A stretch of 12,445 nucleotides of DNA from Bacillota bacterium (GTDB lineage Bacteria; Vulcanimicrobiota; JAMDEM01), in contig JAMDEM010000085.1 of assembly GCA_023486985.1 (NCBI GenBank), positions 1 to 12,445 of the forward strand. Direction: 5' to 3'. Below are positions 6,442 to 12,445 of the stretch, one piece after another (position 1 is the first letter of the stretch; the number at the start of each line of letters is the position of its first letter). Both the position numbers and the translations under genes were made by a program. The notes under the pieces were generated by a model. It was not told the DNA's origin and did no database searches. It saw nothing but the letters and a program-made list of their open reading frames with translations.

Positions 6442-7374
6442 ATGAAACTTCTTGAAGTTAAAAATTTGAAAAAATATTTCGGCGCCATCAAAGCCGTTGA
6501 TGATGTAAGCTTTGAGCTGTCAGCAGGGGAGACTTTATCTCTTGTCGGCGAAAGCGGCTGCGGAAAAACAACAACCGGAAGGCTGATTTTGCAATTATTA
6601 AAACCCACCGCCGGAGAAGTCATTTTTGAGGGAACCAGCCTTGGAAGCTTAAACGGCAAAAGAATGAGAAAAATTCGTAAATCCATGCAGATAATTTTTC
6701 AGGACCCTTTATCATCTCTTAATCCCTGTATGACGGTTAGTGATATTATCGGCGAGCCATTAGAACTTCACGGCATTGCCCGCGGAAAAGCTAAAGAAAA
6801 AAGGGTGAGTGAACTTTTGCAGATGGTGGGGTTAAGCCCATTTTTTGCGAGCCGGTATCCCCATGAATTCAGCGGGGGACAATGTCAGAGAATCGGCATA
6901 GCAAGGGCGCTGGCGGTTAATCCAAAATTTATCGTGGCAGATGAGCCGGTTTCAGCCCTTGATGTTTCTGTTCAGGCGCAGGTAATAAATCTTCTTAAGG
7001 ATATCCAGCAGAGGTTTTCATTAAGTTTTCTTTTTATATCCCATGATCTCGGAGTGGTAAAGCACATAAGCGACAAGGTGGCGGTAATGTATCTTGGGAA
7101 AATTGTTGAGATGGCGCAGGGAAGCGATCTTTTCAAAGAGCCGCTTCATCCCTACACAAGGGCGCTGCTTTCGGCAGTGCCCGTTCCAGACCCGTCGAAA
7201 GCAAGAAGCAGGGAAAGGATAATTTTAAAGGGAGACATTCCAAGCCCTGCTCATATACCTTCCGGCTGCCCTTTCCACACCCGTTGTTTCATGGCAGAAG
7301 AAAGGTGTTCGCAGGAAGTTCCGAAATTCGAAAAAATAGAAAAAGACCATTTTGCTTCATGTCTGTTGATATGA
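6442..7374 (+). CDS. oppF: Oligo/dipeptide ABC transporter ATPase, OppF/DppF type
   Basis: Second ATPase of the peptide importer. Landmarks are Walker A GESGCGKT (36-43), Q-loop IIFQDPLSSLNP, signature FSGGQCQRIGIARAL (the usual GGQRQR has Cys in place of Arg), Walker B FIVADEPVSALD (Asp167, Glu168) and the H-loop SHDLG. The C-terminal extension HPYTRALLSAVPVPDP leads into a four-Cys region (GCPFHTRC...C...C) like its partner's. The 310 residues fit the OppF/DppF class. The ATG at 6442 begins homology immediately (LLEVKNLKKYF), but its ribosome binding site is weak (GGTTAGG), lying in the tail of the repeat. That repeat separates it from the oppD-like gene by 89 bases. No permease gene adjoins it. 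Confidence 0.93.
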   Translation: MKLLEVKNLKKYFGAIKAVDDVSFELSAGETLSLVGESGCGKTTTGRLILQLLKPTAGEVIFEGTSLGSLNGKRMRKIRKSMQIIFQDPLSSLNPCMTVSDIIGEPLELHGIARGKAKEKRVSELLQMVGLSPFFASRYPHEFSGGQCQRIGIARALAVNPKFIVADEPVSALDVSVQAQVINLLKDIQQRFSLSFLFISHDLGVVKHISDKVAVMYLGKIVEMAQGSDLFKEPLHPYTRALLSAVPVPDPSKARSRERIILKGDIPSPAHIPSGCPFHTRCFMAEERCSQEVPKFEKIEKDHFASCLLI

Positions 7375-7383
7375 ACTTATCTT

Positions 7384-7402
7384 CTCTTCCCAATGGGTAG
7401 AG
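7384..7402. repeat. Short palindromic repeat after the oppF-like gene
   Basis: CTCTTCCC (7384-7391) pairs with GGGTAGAG (7395-7402) with one mismatch around AAT. It matches the element at 4138-4163 over about 25 bases, showing at least two copies in this window. Confidence 0.6.
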
Positions 7403-7413
7403 AGAACTTGTAT

Positions 7414-7447
7414 TCCCTCTCCCAGAGGGAGATGGATGGGTGAGGGG
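7414..7447. repeat. CCCTCTCCC...GGGTGAGGGG-type repeat between convergent genes
   Basis: TCCCTCT-CCC-AGAGGGA (7414-7430) is a 7-base hairpin followed by GATGGATGGGTGAGGGG. The same layout (C/T-rich hairpin, then a G-rich GGTGAGGGG tail) occurs at 11022-11053. It lies between the convergent oppF-like and PAP2 genes, a place where a terminator is expected, but neither strand shows a clear T-run. Confidence 0.65.
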
Positions 7448-7452
7448 TCATT

Positions 7453-7923
7453 CTATACTTCTGTCTTTCTTCCGGCAGATACTTTTAAAGCGTAGTACGA
7501 AACCAAAGTAGAAGATAAAGCAATTAAAAAGCTGCCAATTATATCAAGCGGATGGTGCACCAGAGCCAGGACTCTTGAAGCACCGGTTAAAAAAGCCAGG
7601 ATTACTAGAATTGAGCCCATTTTCTTATTGTAAGTAAAGACAATGAATGCAATCAATGCCGCTGCAAGCGTATGGTCGGAGGGGAACCCATTATCTGCAG
7701 GATGTTGAATCAATGGCTGGATGTTCTTGACAACAAAGGGTCTAGCATCATAGATGAAACGGGCAGATATTTCTGTGATTATCAGTGCGATAAGAGATGC
7801 TGTGGCACCCAGCCAGATTGTTCTCATCTTTATGGCTTTGCCGGCAAAAAGAAAACTGGCGCCGGCAATAACAACAGAAACAAAGAGCAGATATTTTGCA
7901 CAGAATATAATTAAAAAATTCAT
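7453..7923 (-). CDS. PAP2-family phosphatase, BcrC-like undecaprenyl-diphosphate phosphatase
   Basis: Predicted integral membrane enzyme that dephosphorylates undecaprenyl diphosphate outside the cytoplasmic membrane, recycling the lipid carrier of wall and glycan synthesis. The three phosphatase motifs are visible: ARPF (Arg61, Pro62), FPSDHT (Ser82, His84) and SRVLALVHHPLD (Ser116, Arg117, His123, Asp127, fitting SRx5Hx3D). The Lys usually found at the start of motif 1 is not in place (Ala54). The PADNGFPSDH spacing resembles BcrC proteins more than lipid A or PgpB enzymes. About four to five hydrophobic helices fit in 156 residues, slightly short for the family. Substrate is inferred from family. 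It is the only complete gene on this strand, with a weak ribosome binding site upstream of 7923. Confidence 0.85.
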   Translation of the reverse strand: MNFLIIFCAKYLLFVSVVIAGASFLFAGKAIKMRTIWLGATASLIALIITEISARFIYDARPFVVKNIQPLIQHPADNGFPSDHTLAAALIAFIVFTYNKKMGSILVILAFLTGASRVLALVHHPLDIIGSFLIALSSTLVSYYALKVSAGRKTEV

Positions 7924-7986
7924 ACTCTGTTTATTTCTTCATAAAAAACAAATTCCTTTTTGTATCGCAGTATATCCAGCGGACAG

Positions 7987-8003
7987 CACTGGCTTTGCCA
8001 GTG
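7987..8003. repeat. Small perfect hairpin in the divergent intergenic region
   Basis: CACTGGC-TTT-GCCAGTG, a 7-base stem with 3-base loop, lies midway between the divergent PAP2 (5' end at 7923) and DUF3857 (8102) genes. It could be an operator or a repeat remnant. A TATAAC at 8048-8053 resembles a -10 box for the gene at 8102, but no convincing -35 is seen at the right distance. Confidence 0.5.
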
Positions 8004-8101
8004 GCAGTTTATAACCTGTTGCATCAGTTAGACAGAGGATTTTTCCTTATAACCAAAGAAACTGTTTTGAGAATGTTTGCTCTAAAAGGAGGAACTCTGG
8101 C

Positions 8102-10009
8102 ATGAGAAAAATCTTCTTTTTAATTTTAACTCTGTCAATAATTTTTTTAACTGCAGGAATTTCTTTTTCTACAAACTGGAAGAATACACCCGGCAGTGAA
8201 AGCTTTCCTAATTCCGGAGCCTTAATTTTTGCCAATGATGTTAAATACAGCGTGAACCCTGATTTAACTGCAGTTCTTGAGATTCATGAAGCGGTTAAAA
8301 TTCTTGATGAGACAGGAGCAAAGTATTACAGCACAGCGGATATTCCTTATTCCCCCTCCTATGAATATGTTGAAGTTGCAGGGGCAAAAATATTCTTAAG
8401 CGACGGAACAGAAAAAAGTCTTTCTCCTGATGCATTCTCTGACCGGTCTTCCATATTCCTGGGCTCTTTTCCGGGCTATTCCGATATGAGAATAAAATCA
8501 ATAAATTTCGGAAAGCTGGAAAAAGACCAGGTTATTGAATATACCTTTAAAGTTCATCAAAAAAAGCAGAGAATGAAAGGGTGTTTCTGGGCATCAACTT
8601 ATGCAGAGAGTTTCTTTCCGATACTGGAGTCAACTTTTCTTTTGAAAGTTCCGGAAAAAATAAAAGTAAAATATGCTTTTCAGGGGCTTGAAAATGTAAA
8701 GCCGGTCATTTCAAAAAAAGCCGGTTTTTCTGAGTACTACTGGAAAGCGGGTCTCCAGCCTGAAATCCCTGTTGAGCCTGCCATGCCGCCTTTAAACGAT
8801 ATAAGTGCCAGGATAATGGCTACAGATATTAATTCATGGCAGGAAGTGGCTTCGTGGTACGGGCAGATTTTTGATTCAAAAACAAAAGTTGACGGCACCG
8901 TCAAGCGGGAAGTTGGAAAAGTTATCAGGGGAAAAAGTTCCGATAAGGATAAAGCCAGGGCAATCTATAACTATATTTCAAAAAACATTCTTTATGTAGG
9001 TCTGCCTCTCGGCATTGACGGATACAAGCCTCTGACTGCCGCAGAAGTTTTAAAACGCAAATACGGCGATTCTCAGGACCAGGCTGTTCTTTTTGTATCA
9101 ATGCTGAAAGCCGCAGGCATAAAGGCGTACCCTGCGCTGGTAAGCACTCTTTCCAACGGTAATGTCAATAAAGATATCCCTATTCCTTCTCAATTCGACC
9201 ATGTGATTGTTTTTATCCCTTTTGATAAAAATGCGGTGTGGGCAGATACCACAACGAGAACAACTTCATTTGAGGACCTGCCGCCTTCCGTGCAGGGAAG
9301 AGAATCTTTTGTGCTGGATGATGGGAGAGGCAAGTTTATCAGGACTCCGGGACTTCCGGCTTATTCAAACCGTCAGGAAATAAAAATTAATGCAGCTATA
9401 GATGAAAAAGGCAATTTAAGAGAAGAAGTTCGGGTTAACATGTACGGCTTTAACGGCGCACTCGGCAGGTCTTTCTTAAATATCAGCAATCCCATGGAAA
9501 TTAAATATTTTATTGAAAAGTGGATCGGCGCAAGCTTTGTTGATGCCCAGCCGGAATCTTATGGTATCTCGGAAATTGCAGACCTTAATGCACCGTTAAG
9601 CATGAGTTTTTCATTCTTTTATCCCATGTATTCAAAATCGGTGGAACACTTTTCAGTTTTCAGGGTGCCGGTTTTCATCAATCAGGGTCTATTAATGCTT
9701 TTCAGCAAAAGCCCGGCTGAGAGGCTGTATCCTGTTATCATAGGGAACATGCAGAAAGATTACCATGTGGAAATTCTTATCCCGGAAGGATTTAAAGTAA
9801 AAGCTCTTCCTGCAAATGTAAGCATTTTGAATAAAGCAGGAAGCTATAATTTGAAATTTTCAAGCGCTGGAAAAAATCTTGTTATGGATTCAAGCCTAAG
9901 AATTGACGAGTCTTTGATACCGGTTGCTGATTATAAAGATTTTAAAGTACTTTTAATATCAGCGGCAAAAACAGAAACGGATATGATTATTCTTGAAAAG
10001 GTGAAATGA
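8102..10009 (+). CDS. Exported DUF3857 / transglutaminase-like protein with Ser in place of the catalytic Cys
   Basis: Large secreted protein (635 residues) starting with a signal peptide (MRKIFFLILTLSIIFLTAG, then ISFS before the mature part). A DUF3857 domain spans roughly 45-215 and a transglutaminase-like core roughly 265-400, followed by a beta-rich C-terminal part. In the core, the strand-helix AAEVLKRKYGDSQDQAVLFV aligns with the family's KYGDCKDKATLL, but the nucleophile Cys is Ser324 (codon TCT at 9071). His367 (QFDHVIVF) and Asp382 (WADTT) keep the rest of the triad. This suggests a structural or binding role, or an altered chemistry; function in this family is largely unknown. A strong AAAAGGAGG lies 9 bases before the ATG. 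ispE begins one base after the stop, so the two are translationally coupled. Confidence 0.87.
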   Translation: MRKIFFLILTLSIIFLTAGISFSTNWKNTPGSESFPNSGALIFANDVKYSVNPDLTAVLEIHEAVKILDETGAKYYSTADIPYSPSYEYVEVAGAKIFLSDGTEKSLSPDAFSDRSSIFLGSFPGYSDMRIKSINFGKLEKDQVIEYTFKVHQKKQRMKGCFWASTYAESFFPILESTFLLKVPEKIKVKYAFQGLENVKPVISKKAGFSEYYWKAGLQPEIPVEPAMPPLNDISARIMATDINSWQEVASWYGQIFDSKTKVDGTVKREVGKVIRGKSSDKDKARAIYNYISKNILYVGLPLGIDGYKPLTAAEVLKRKYGDSQDQAVLFVSMLKAAGIKAYPALVSTLSNGNVNKDIPIPSQFDHVIVFIPFDKNAVWADTTTRTTSFEDLPPSVQGRESFVLDDGRGKFIRTPGLPAYSNRQEIKINAAIDEKGNLREEVRVNMYGFNGALGRSFLNISNPMEIKYFIEKWIGASFVDAQPESYGISEIADLNAPLSMSFSFFYPMYSKSVEHFSVFRVPVFINQGLLMLFSKSPAERLYPVIIGNMQKDYHVEILIPEGFKVKALPANVSILNKAGSYNLKFSSAGKNLVMDSSLRIDESLIPVADYKDFKVLLISAAKTETDMIILEKVK

Positions 10010-10010
10010 T

Positions 10011-10868
10011 TTGTCTGAAGTTAAGGCGCTGGCGCGGGCAAAGATAAATCCTGTTCTTCAAATCGGAAGGCTTCTCCCCTCCGGCTATCATGAAGTGGAG
10101 ACAATCCTGCAATCTGTTGAACTCTCCGATAATCTTACTTTTCAGTTAAAAGATAAAGGCGTTGAATTTTTGTGCTCTTCATCGGAAGTTCCCCGTGGTC
10201 CGGAGAATCTGGTTTATAAAGCTGCAAATCTTTTGCTGGAAGAGTCAAAGATAAAGAAAGGCGCAAGGATATTATTGGATAAGAACATTCCGGTGGGCGC
10301 AGGGCTTGGCGGAGGGTCTGCCGATGCCGCAGTAACGCTTCTTTCTCTCAACAACCTGTGGGAGCTTGGCATTGATAAATCAAGACTTCATAATTTAGCT
10401 GCAGAACTTGGCGCTGATGTGCCTTTTAACCTTTGTGGCGGAACAGCTCTGGCAAGAGGCAGAGGTGACCACCTTTTCTTTTTTCAGCCTTCCAAGCCGG
10501 TCTGGCTTGTCATCGTAATGCCGGGTTTTTCCATATCAACCGCCTGGGCTTATAAAGAATGGGATAAGCATCCCGGAAAGAGCAGGAAGGTTCATATTCA
10601 TCCGATGTACCACGCCCTGAATGAAGGCGATACGGATGGGATTGGCGGGGAGCTTTATAATGATTTTGAACATGTGATTTTTAAAAATTATCCCGAATTA
10701 AAAAAGATAAAAGAAGAAATTGTCTCTGCAGGGGCGGCCGGCGCTCTTATGAGCGGCAGCGGCTCTTCTGTTTTTGGAGTATTTCAAGGTGAGTCATCTG
10801 CAAAGAGTGCCGCAAAAATTTTAAAAGGTAAAGTGGAAGGAAAAATTTTTGTAACAAAAACAGTATAG
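10011..10868 (+). CDS. ispE: 4-diphosphocytidyl-2-C-methyl-D-erythritol kinase
   Basis: GHMP-family kinase that phosphorylates CDP-methylerythritol in the MEP pathway, giving precursors for quinones and the undecaprenyl carrier. It has 285 residues, normal for IspE. Landmarks are ARAKIN (Lys11; the usual KINL is KINP), GYHEVETILQSVELSD, the ATP loop PVGAGLGGGSADAA (94-107), LGADVPF (Asp136, the catalytic base position) and the C-terminal GALMSGSGSSVFGVF. The start is TTG at 10011, one base after the previous stop, with AGGTGA (9999-10004) 6 bases upstream. The frame is closed by a stop (10002-10004) just above, so no earlier start exists. Cotranscription with the exported protein upstream is likely. 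A repeat-filled spacer follows. Confidence 0.95.
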   Translation: MSEVKALARAKINPVLQIGRLLPSGYHEVETILQSVELSDNLTFQLKDKGVEFLCSSSEVPRGPENLVYKAANLLLEESKIKKGARILLDKNIPVGAGLGGGSADAAVTLLSLNNLWELGIDKSRLHNLAAELGADVPFNLCGGTALARGRGDHLFFFQPSKPVWLVIVMPGFSISTAWAYKEWDKHPGKSRKVHIHPMYHALNEGDTDGIGGELYNDFEHVIFKNYPELKKIKEEIVSAGAAGALMSGSGSSVFGVFQGESSAKSAAKILKGKVEGKIFVTKTV

Positions 10869-10890
10869 GGTCATTGTGCGGTTATTCTGT

Positions 10891-10924
10891 CATTGCGAGC
10901 TCCCGGAGGGAAGCGTGGCAATCT
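10891..10924. repeat. CATTGCGAG...GGCAATCTC intergenic repeat
   Basis: CATTGCGAGCTCCC, then GGA, then GGGAAGCGTGGCAATCTC. The ends (ATTGC / GCAAT) and the middle (CTCCC / GGGAAG) are inverted, giving an imperfect hairpin. This is the best copy of a motif whose fragments appear at 1629-1654 and 2386-2398. Similar short palindromes are scattered between genes in many draft genomes. Confidence 0.6.
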
Positions 10925-10977
10925 CGCCTTTGATTCGGTCGTTGGTTAGGGTGAGGGCACAGATTGACAATAATGTG

Positions 10978-11013
10978 GGCAATTGATTTGGAGCGAAGCT
11001 CCGAATCAATGCC
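10978..11013. repeat. Long-stem palindrome upstream of the nucleotidyltransferase gene
   Basis: GGCAATTGATTTGGAGC (10978-10994) pairs with GCTCCGAATCAATGCC (10998-11013) around GAA, with one bulged A and one mismatch. It is the strongest hairpin of the ispE downstream spacer and may be half of a composite repeat with the neighbouring elements. Confidence 0.65.
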
Positions 11014-11021
11014 ACAATTCT

Positions 11022-11053
11022 ACCTCTCCCCCGGGGAGAGGTCAGGTGAGGGG
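11022..11053. repeat. ACCTCTCCCC palindrome with GGTGAGGGGG tail
   Basis: ACCTCTCCCC (11022-11031) and GGGGAGAGGT (11033-11042) form a perfect 10-base inverted repeat around one base, followed by a CAGGTGAGGGGG tail. The layout matches 7414-7447. It ends just before the AAGGAG ribosome binding site (11057-11062) of the gene at 11071. Confidence 0.65.
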
Positions 11054-11070
11054 GCAAAGGAGAATATAAT

Positions 11071-11826
11071 ATGCAAATTTCCGCCCTTGTTCTTGCAGGC
11101 GGCATAGTGGAAGAAAGCCTGCGGGAAAAATTCAACGTATCCAGCAAAGCCTTCATTCCTTTAAACGGAAGAATGATGGTTGAATATGTCCTTGATACCC
11201 TTTCGTCCATTTCTTCTGTTGATAAAATAGCTATTGCTATCCCCGGCGGAGAACTTCCGGATGAACTTTCAGGAAAAATAAATTTTGTTGCCCCTTCAGG
11301 GAAAAATATTATTGAAAGTTTGAAAAATGGAATCTCATCTTTTGATCCGGTACCGGAAAAAATTCTGGTTGTAACCTGCGACTCCCCTTTAGTTTCCAGA
11401 GAATCAATTGAAGATTTTATCTCGAAATGCGATGATGCTTCGGCACTTTGTTATTCTTATGTTGAGAAAAACACATCTGTTGCAAAGTTTCCTGAAGTGC
11501 GACACACATATGTGAAGCTTAAGGAAGGATTTTTTTGCGGAGGAAGCTTGATTCTAGTTTCCCCGTCAATTTTAAATGATACGGCAAATCTTCTTGAAAG
11601 AGTGACTGAAATGCGAAAAAAGCCCTGGCAGGTAGCAGGACTTTTGGGTTTTAAAACGATTACAGGCTTGCTTTTTGGCACCCTCTCCGTGCCCCGGCTT
11701 GAAGCAAAAGCCACAGAGCTTTTAGGGGAAAAAGTTCAGGGAATCCTTTCTCCTTATCCCGAATCAGCCGTGAATGTTGATGACATAAATGAGCTGGAAG
11801 TTATTGAGAGGAAATATATGCTTTAA
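11071..11826 (+). CDS. MobA/IspD-like nucleotidyltransferase, function unassigned
   Basis: Small cytoplasmic protein (251 residues) with a Rossmann-like NTP-transferase fold. Visible signs are the N-terminal ALVLAGG strand-loop, SSKAFIPLNGRMMVEYVLDT (Lys26 in the position that contacts the nucleotide or phosphate in this superfamily), VVTCDSPLVSRESIEDF (Asp104, the metal-binding D-x-P type motif), and NVDDINELEVIER near the end, as in MobA-like proteins. The canonical GGxGxRL loop is replaced by GGIVEESLREKF, so it is not a standard GlmU, GalU or IspD. Genes of this kind occur next to ispE in other bacteria, but their substrate is not known to me. AAGGAG lies 8 bases before the ATG. A 202-base repeat-filled gap separates it from ispE. 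Confidence 0.8.
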   Translation: MQISALVLAGGIVEESLREKFNVSSKAFIPLNGRMMVEYVLDTLSSISSVDKIAIAIPGGELPDELSGKINFVAPSGKNIIESLKNGISSFDPVPEKILVVTCDSPLVSRESIEDFISKCDDASALCYSYVEKNTSVAKFPEVRHTYVKLKEGFFCGGSLILVSPSILNDTANLLERVTEMRKKPWQVAGLLGFKTITGLLFGTLSVPRLEAKATELLGEKVQGILSPYPESAVNVDDINELEVIERKYML

Positions 11827-11879
11827 AGAGTAAGGGAAAAAACAATCATTTTTATGTCATTTTATTCTAATTTTTCGTA

Positions 11880-11908
11880 TTGACTTATATTTTTGCTTAT
11901 TATATAAT
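11880..11908 (+). promoter_or_regulatory. Strong sigma-70-type promoter of the toxin-antitoxin operon
   Basis: TTGACT (11880-11885) and TATAAT (11903-11908) are separated by exactly 17 bases in an AT-rich region, one base from consensus overall. Transcription should begin near 11915, leaving a short leader with the ribosome binding site. TTATAT (11885-11890) and ATATAA (11902-11907) form an inverted pair inside the promoter. This could be an operator for autoregulation by the HTH antitoxin, though in such AT-rich DNA it may be chance. Confidence 0.8.
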
Positions 11909-11932
11909 TTATGTGGAACGGAGGGGCTTATT

Positions 11933-12250
11933 TTGGAAGCAATTGAGATTAAAGAAAATGCAGTTTATACTTTCGAAGAAGTTTGCAGAATTCTAAAAAC
12001 GAGCAATACAAATCTTCGCAGAAAATTAAAAGAAGGCGTAATCAGGTTTACAAAATTTGGAAATCAGTATAGATTTCTGGGAAAAGATATTCTTGAATTT
12101 TTGCAGGGAACAAATGAAAAAAAAGTTGAAGAATTTTTCAAATGGTTAGACGATATTAACAAACAAAATGAGTTGTCTCCCATAGTTGCAGAACAGGCAG
12201 CGAAGTTTGTTCATAGAATGAGAAAGAGCAAGGAAAGGAAAGTTGCATAA
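11933..12250 (+). CDS. HTH DNA-binding antitoxin, excisionase-like, partner of a PIN toxin
   Basis: Predicted antitoxin and operon repressor of 105 residues. Residues 12-58 (YTFEEVCRILKTSNTNLRRK, then LKEGVIRFTKFGNQYRFLGK and DILEFL) fit the MerR/excisionase-type winged HTH (HTH_17): helix, recognition helix, then a GNQYRF hairpin. The C-terminal part (about 62-105) is charged and helical, ending in a basic RMRKSKERK tail, and would hold the toxin-binding segment. The start is TTG at 11933 with GGAGGGG (11920-11926) 6 bases upstream. No ATG fits. Its stop overlaps the toxin start by eight bases. The gene looks more AT-rich than its neighbours, which may reflect transfer. The antitoxin role is inferred from the adjacent PIN gene; the HTH itself is clear. 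Confidence 0.82.
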   Translation: MEAIEIKENAVYTFEEVCRILKTSNTNLRRKLKEGVIRFTKFGNQYRFLGKDILEFLQGTNEKKVEEFFKWLDDINKQNELSPIVAEQAAKFVHRMRKSKERKVA

Positions 12251-12445
12251 GGTTATATTTGACACAAATGTTTATATCTCTGCTATTCGCGGTGGAGATA
12301 TATGCAGGAAACTGTTGAAATTAGCGATGTTGAAAAGGAGATTTAAACTTTATATCTCTTTTTCTATTTTACAGGAGTTAGAAAACATTTTAGAAAGAAC
12401 AGGTTACGCTCATAAGGAATTAAAAAGAATTATCAATGAAATAAA
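12243..12445 (+). CDS. PIN-domain toxin (COG1569-like), truncated by the window end
   Basis: Predicted RNase toxin of a type II system. Reading from TTG 12243 gives 67 residues before the window ends: HKVIFDTNVYISAIRGGDIC followed by RKLLKLAMLKRRFKLYIS and FSILQELENILERTGYAHKE. The FDTNVYIS opening carries the first catalytic Asp (Asp7), and SILQELENIL carries the second conserved acidic residue (Glu45) with the spacing of PIN proteins of the putative-toxin family. The remaining acidic residues lie beyond the window. The start overlaps the antitoxin stop (12248-12250) by eight bases. AAAGGA (12234-12239) is 3 bases upstream, a tight Shine-Dalgarno. Coupled translation is the usual arrangement for such pairs. 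Confidence 0.85.
   Translation, partial: MHKVIFDTNVYISAIRGGDICRKLLKLAMLKRRFKLYISFSILQELENILERTGYAHKELKRIINEI

Noticed and set aside
7672..8014. Plus-strand open frames opposite the PAP2 gene
   Set aside because: They lie antisense to a gene with three intact phosphatase motifs and have no recognisable features of their own.
8019..8053. TTGCAT / TATAAC as a promoter for the DUF3857 gene
   Set aside because: The spacer is 23 bases, too long for a sigma-70 promoter, so only the -10-like box is mentioned.

Overview
This window looks like chromosome of an uncultured bacterium with moderate GC content. It carries core housekeeping genes: glycolysis, protein export, peptide uptake, sulfur amino acid metabolism, isoprenoid synthesis and envelope lipid recycling. 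The gaps between genes are short and many are filled with palindromic repeat elements. Good Shine-Dalgarno sites and frequent TTG starts are consistent with a bacterium. Nothing here fixes the phylum. The dispersed palindromes resemble those seen in draft genomes of candidate phyla and some Deltaproteobacteria or Nitrospirae, but that is a weak impression. The sequence probably comes from a metagenome assembly, because the first 240 bases form a fold-back.

Layout. Bases 1-240 are an inverted repeat (two perfect 82-base arms around 76 bases). The minus strand of 1-159 encodes the N-terminal part of GpmI and the plus strand from 160 continues the same gene to 1500, so gpmI is split over two strands. 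A 444-base spacer (1501-1944) full of hairpins follows, including an 87-base long-stem element. Next come secG (1945-2373) and a lipoprotein peptide-binding protein (2504-4126). A cystathionine gamma-synthase/lyase-type PLP enzyme (4188-5363) precedes two peptide ABC transporter ATPases, oppD-like (5378-6352) and oppF-like (6442-7374). The matching permease genes are absent. A BcrC-like PAP2 phosphatase lies on the minus strand (7453-7923), divergent from the next block.

That block holds an exported DUF3857/transglutaminase-fold protein whose expected catalytic Cys is Ser (8102-10009), ispE starting one base after it (10011-10868), and a MobA/IspD-like nucleotidyltransferase (11071-11826). 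A strong sigma-70-type promoter then drives an HTH antitoxin (11933-12250) and an overlapping PIN-domain toxin cut off by the window end (12243-12445).

How the parts fit. The binding lipoprotein and two ATPases form three of the five usual parts of an Opp/Dpp importer, so permeases must be supplied from elsewhere. IspE makes isoprenoid precursors, and the BcrC-like phosphatase would recycle the undecaprenyl carrier built from them. The HTH-PIN pair is the clearest accessory module. I found no tRNA, rRNA, CRISPR array, transposase or phage gene. The most notable observations are the fold-back at the start, the repeat families between genes, the Cys-to-Ser transglutaminase, the long-stem element upstream of secG, and the HTH-PIN toxin-antitoxin operon.
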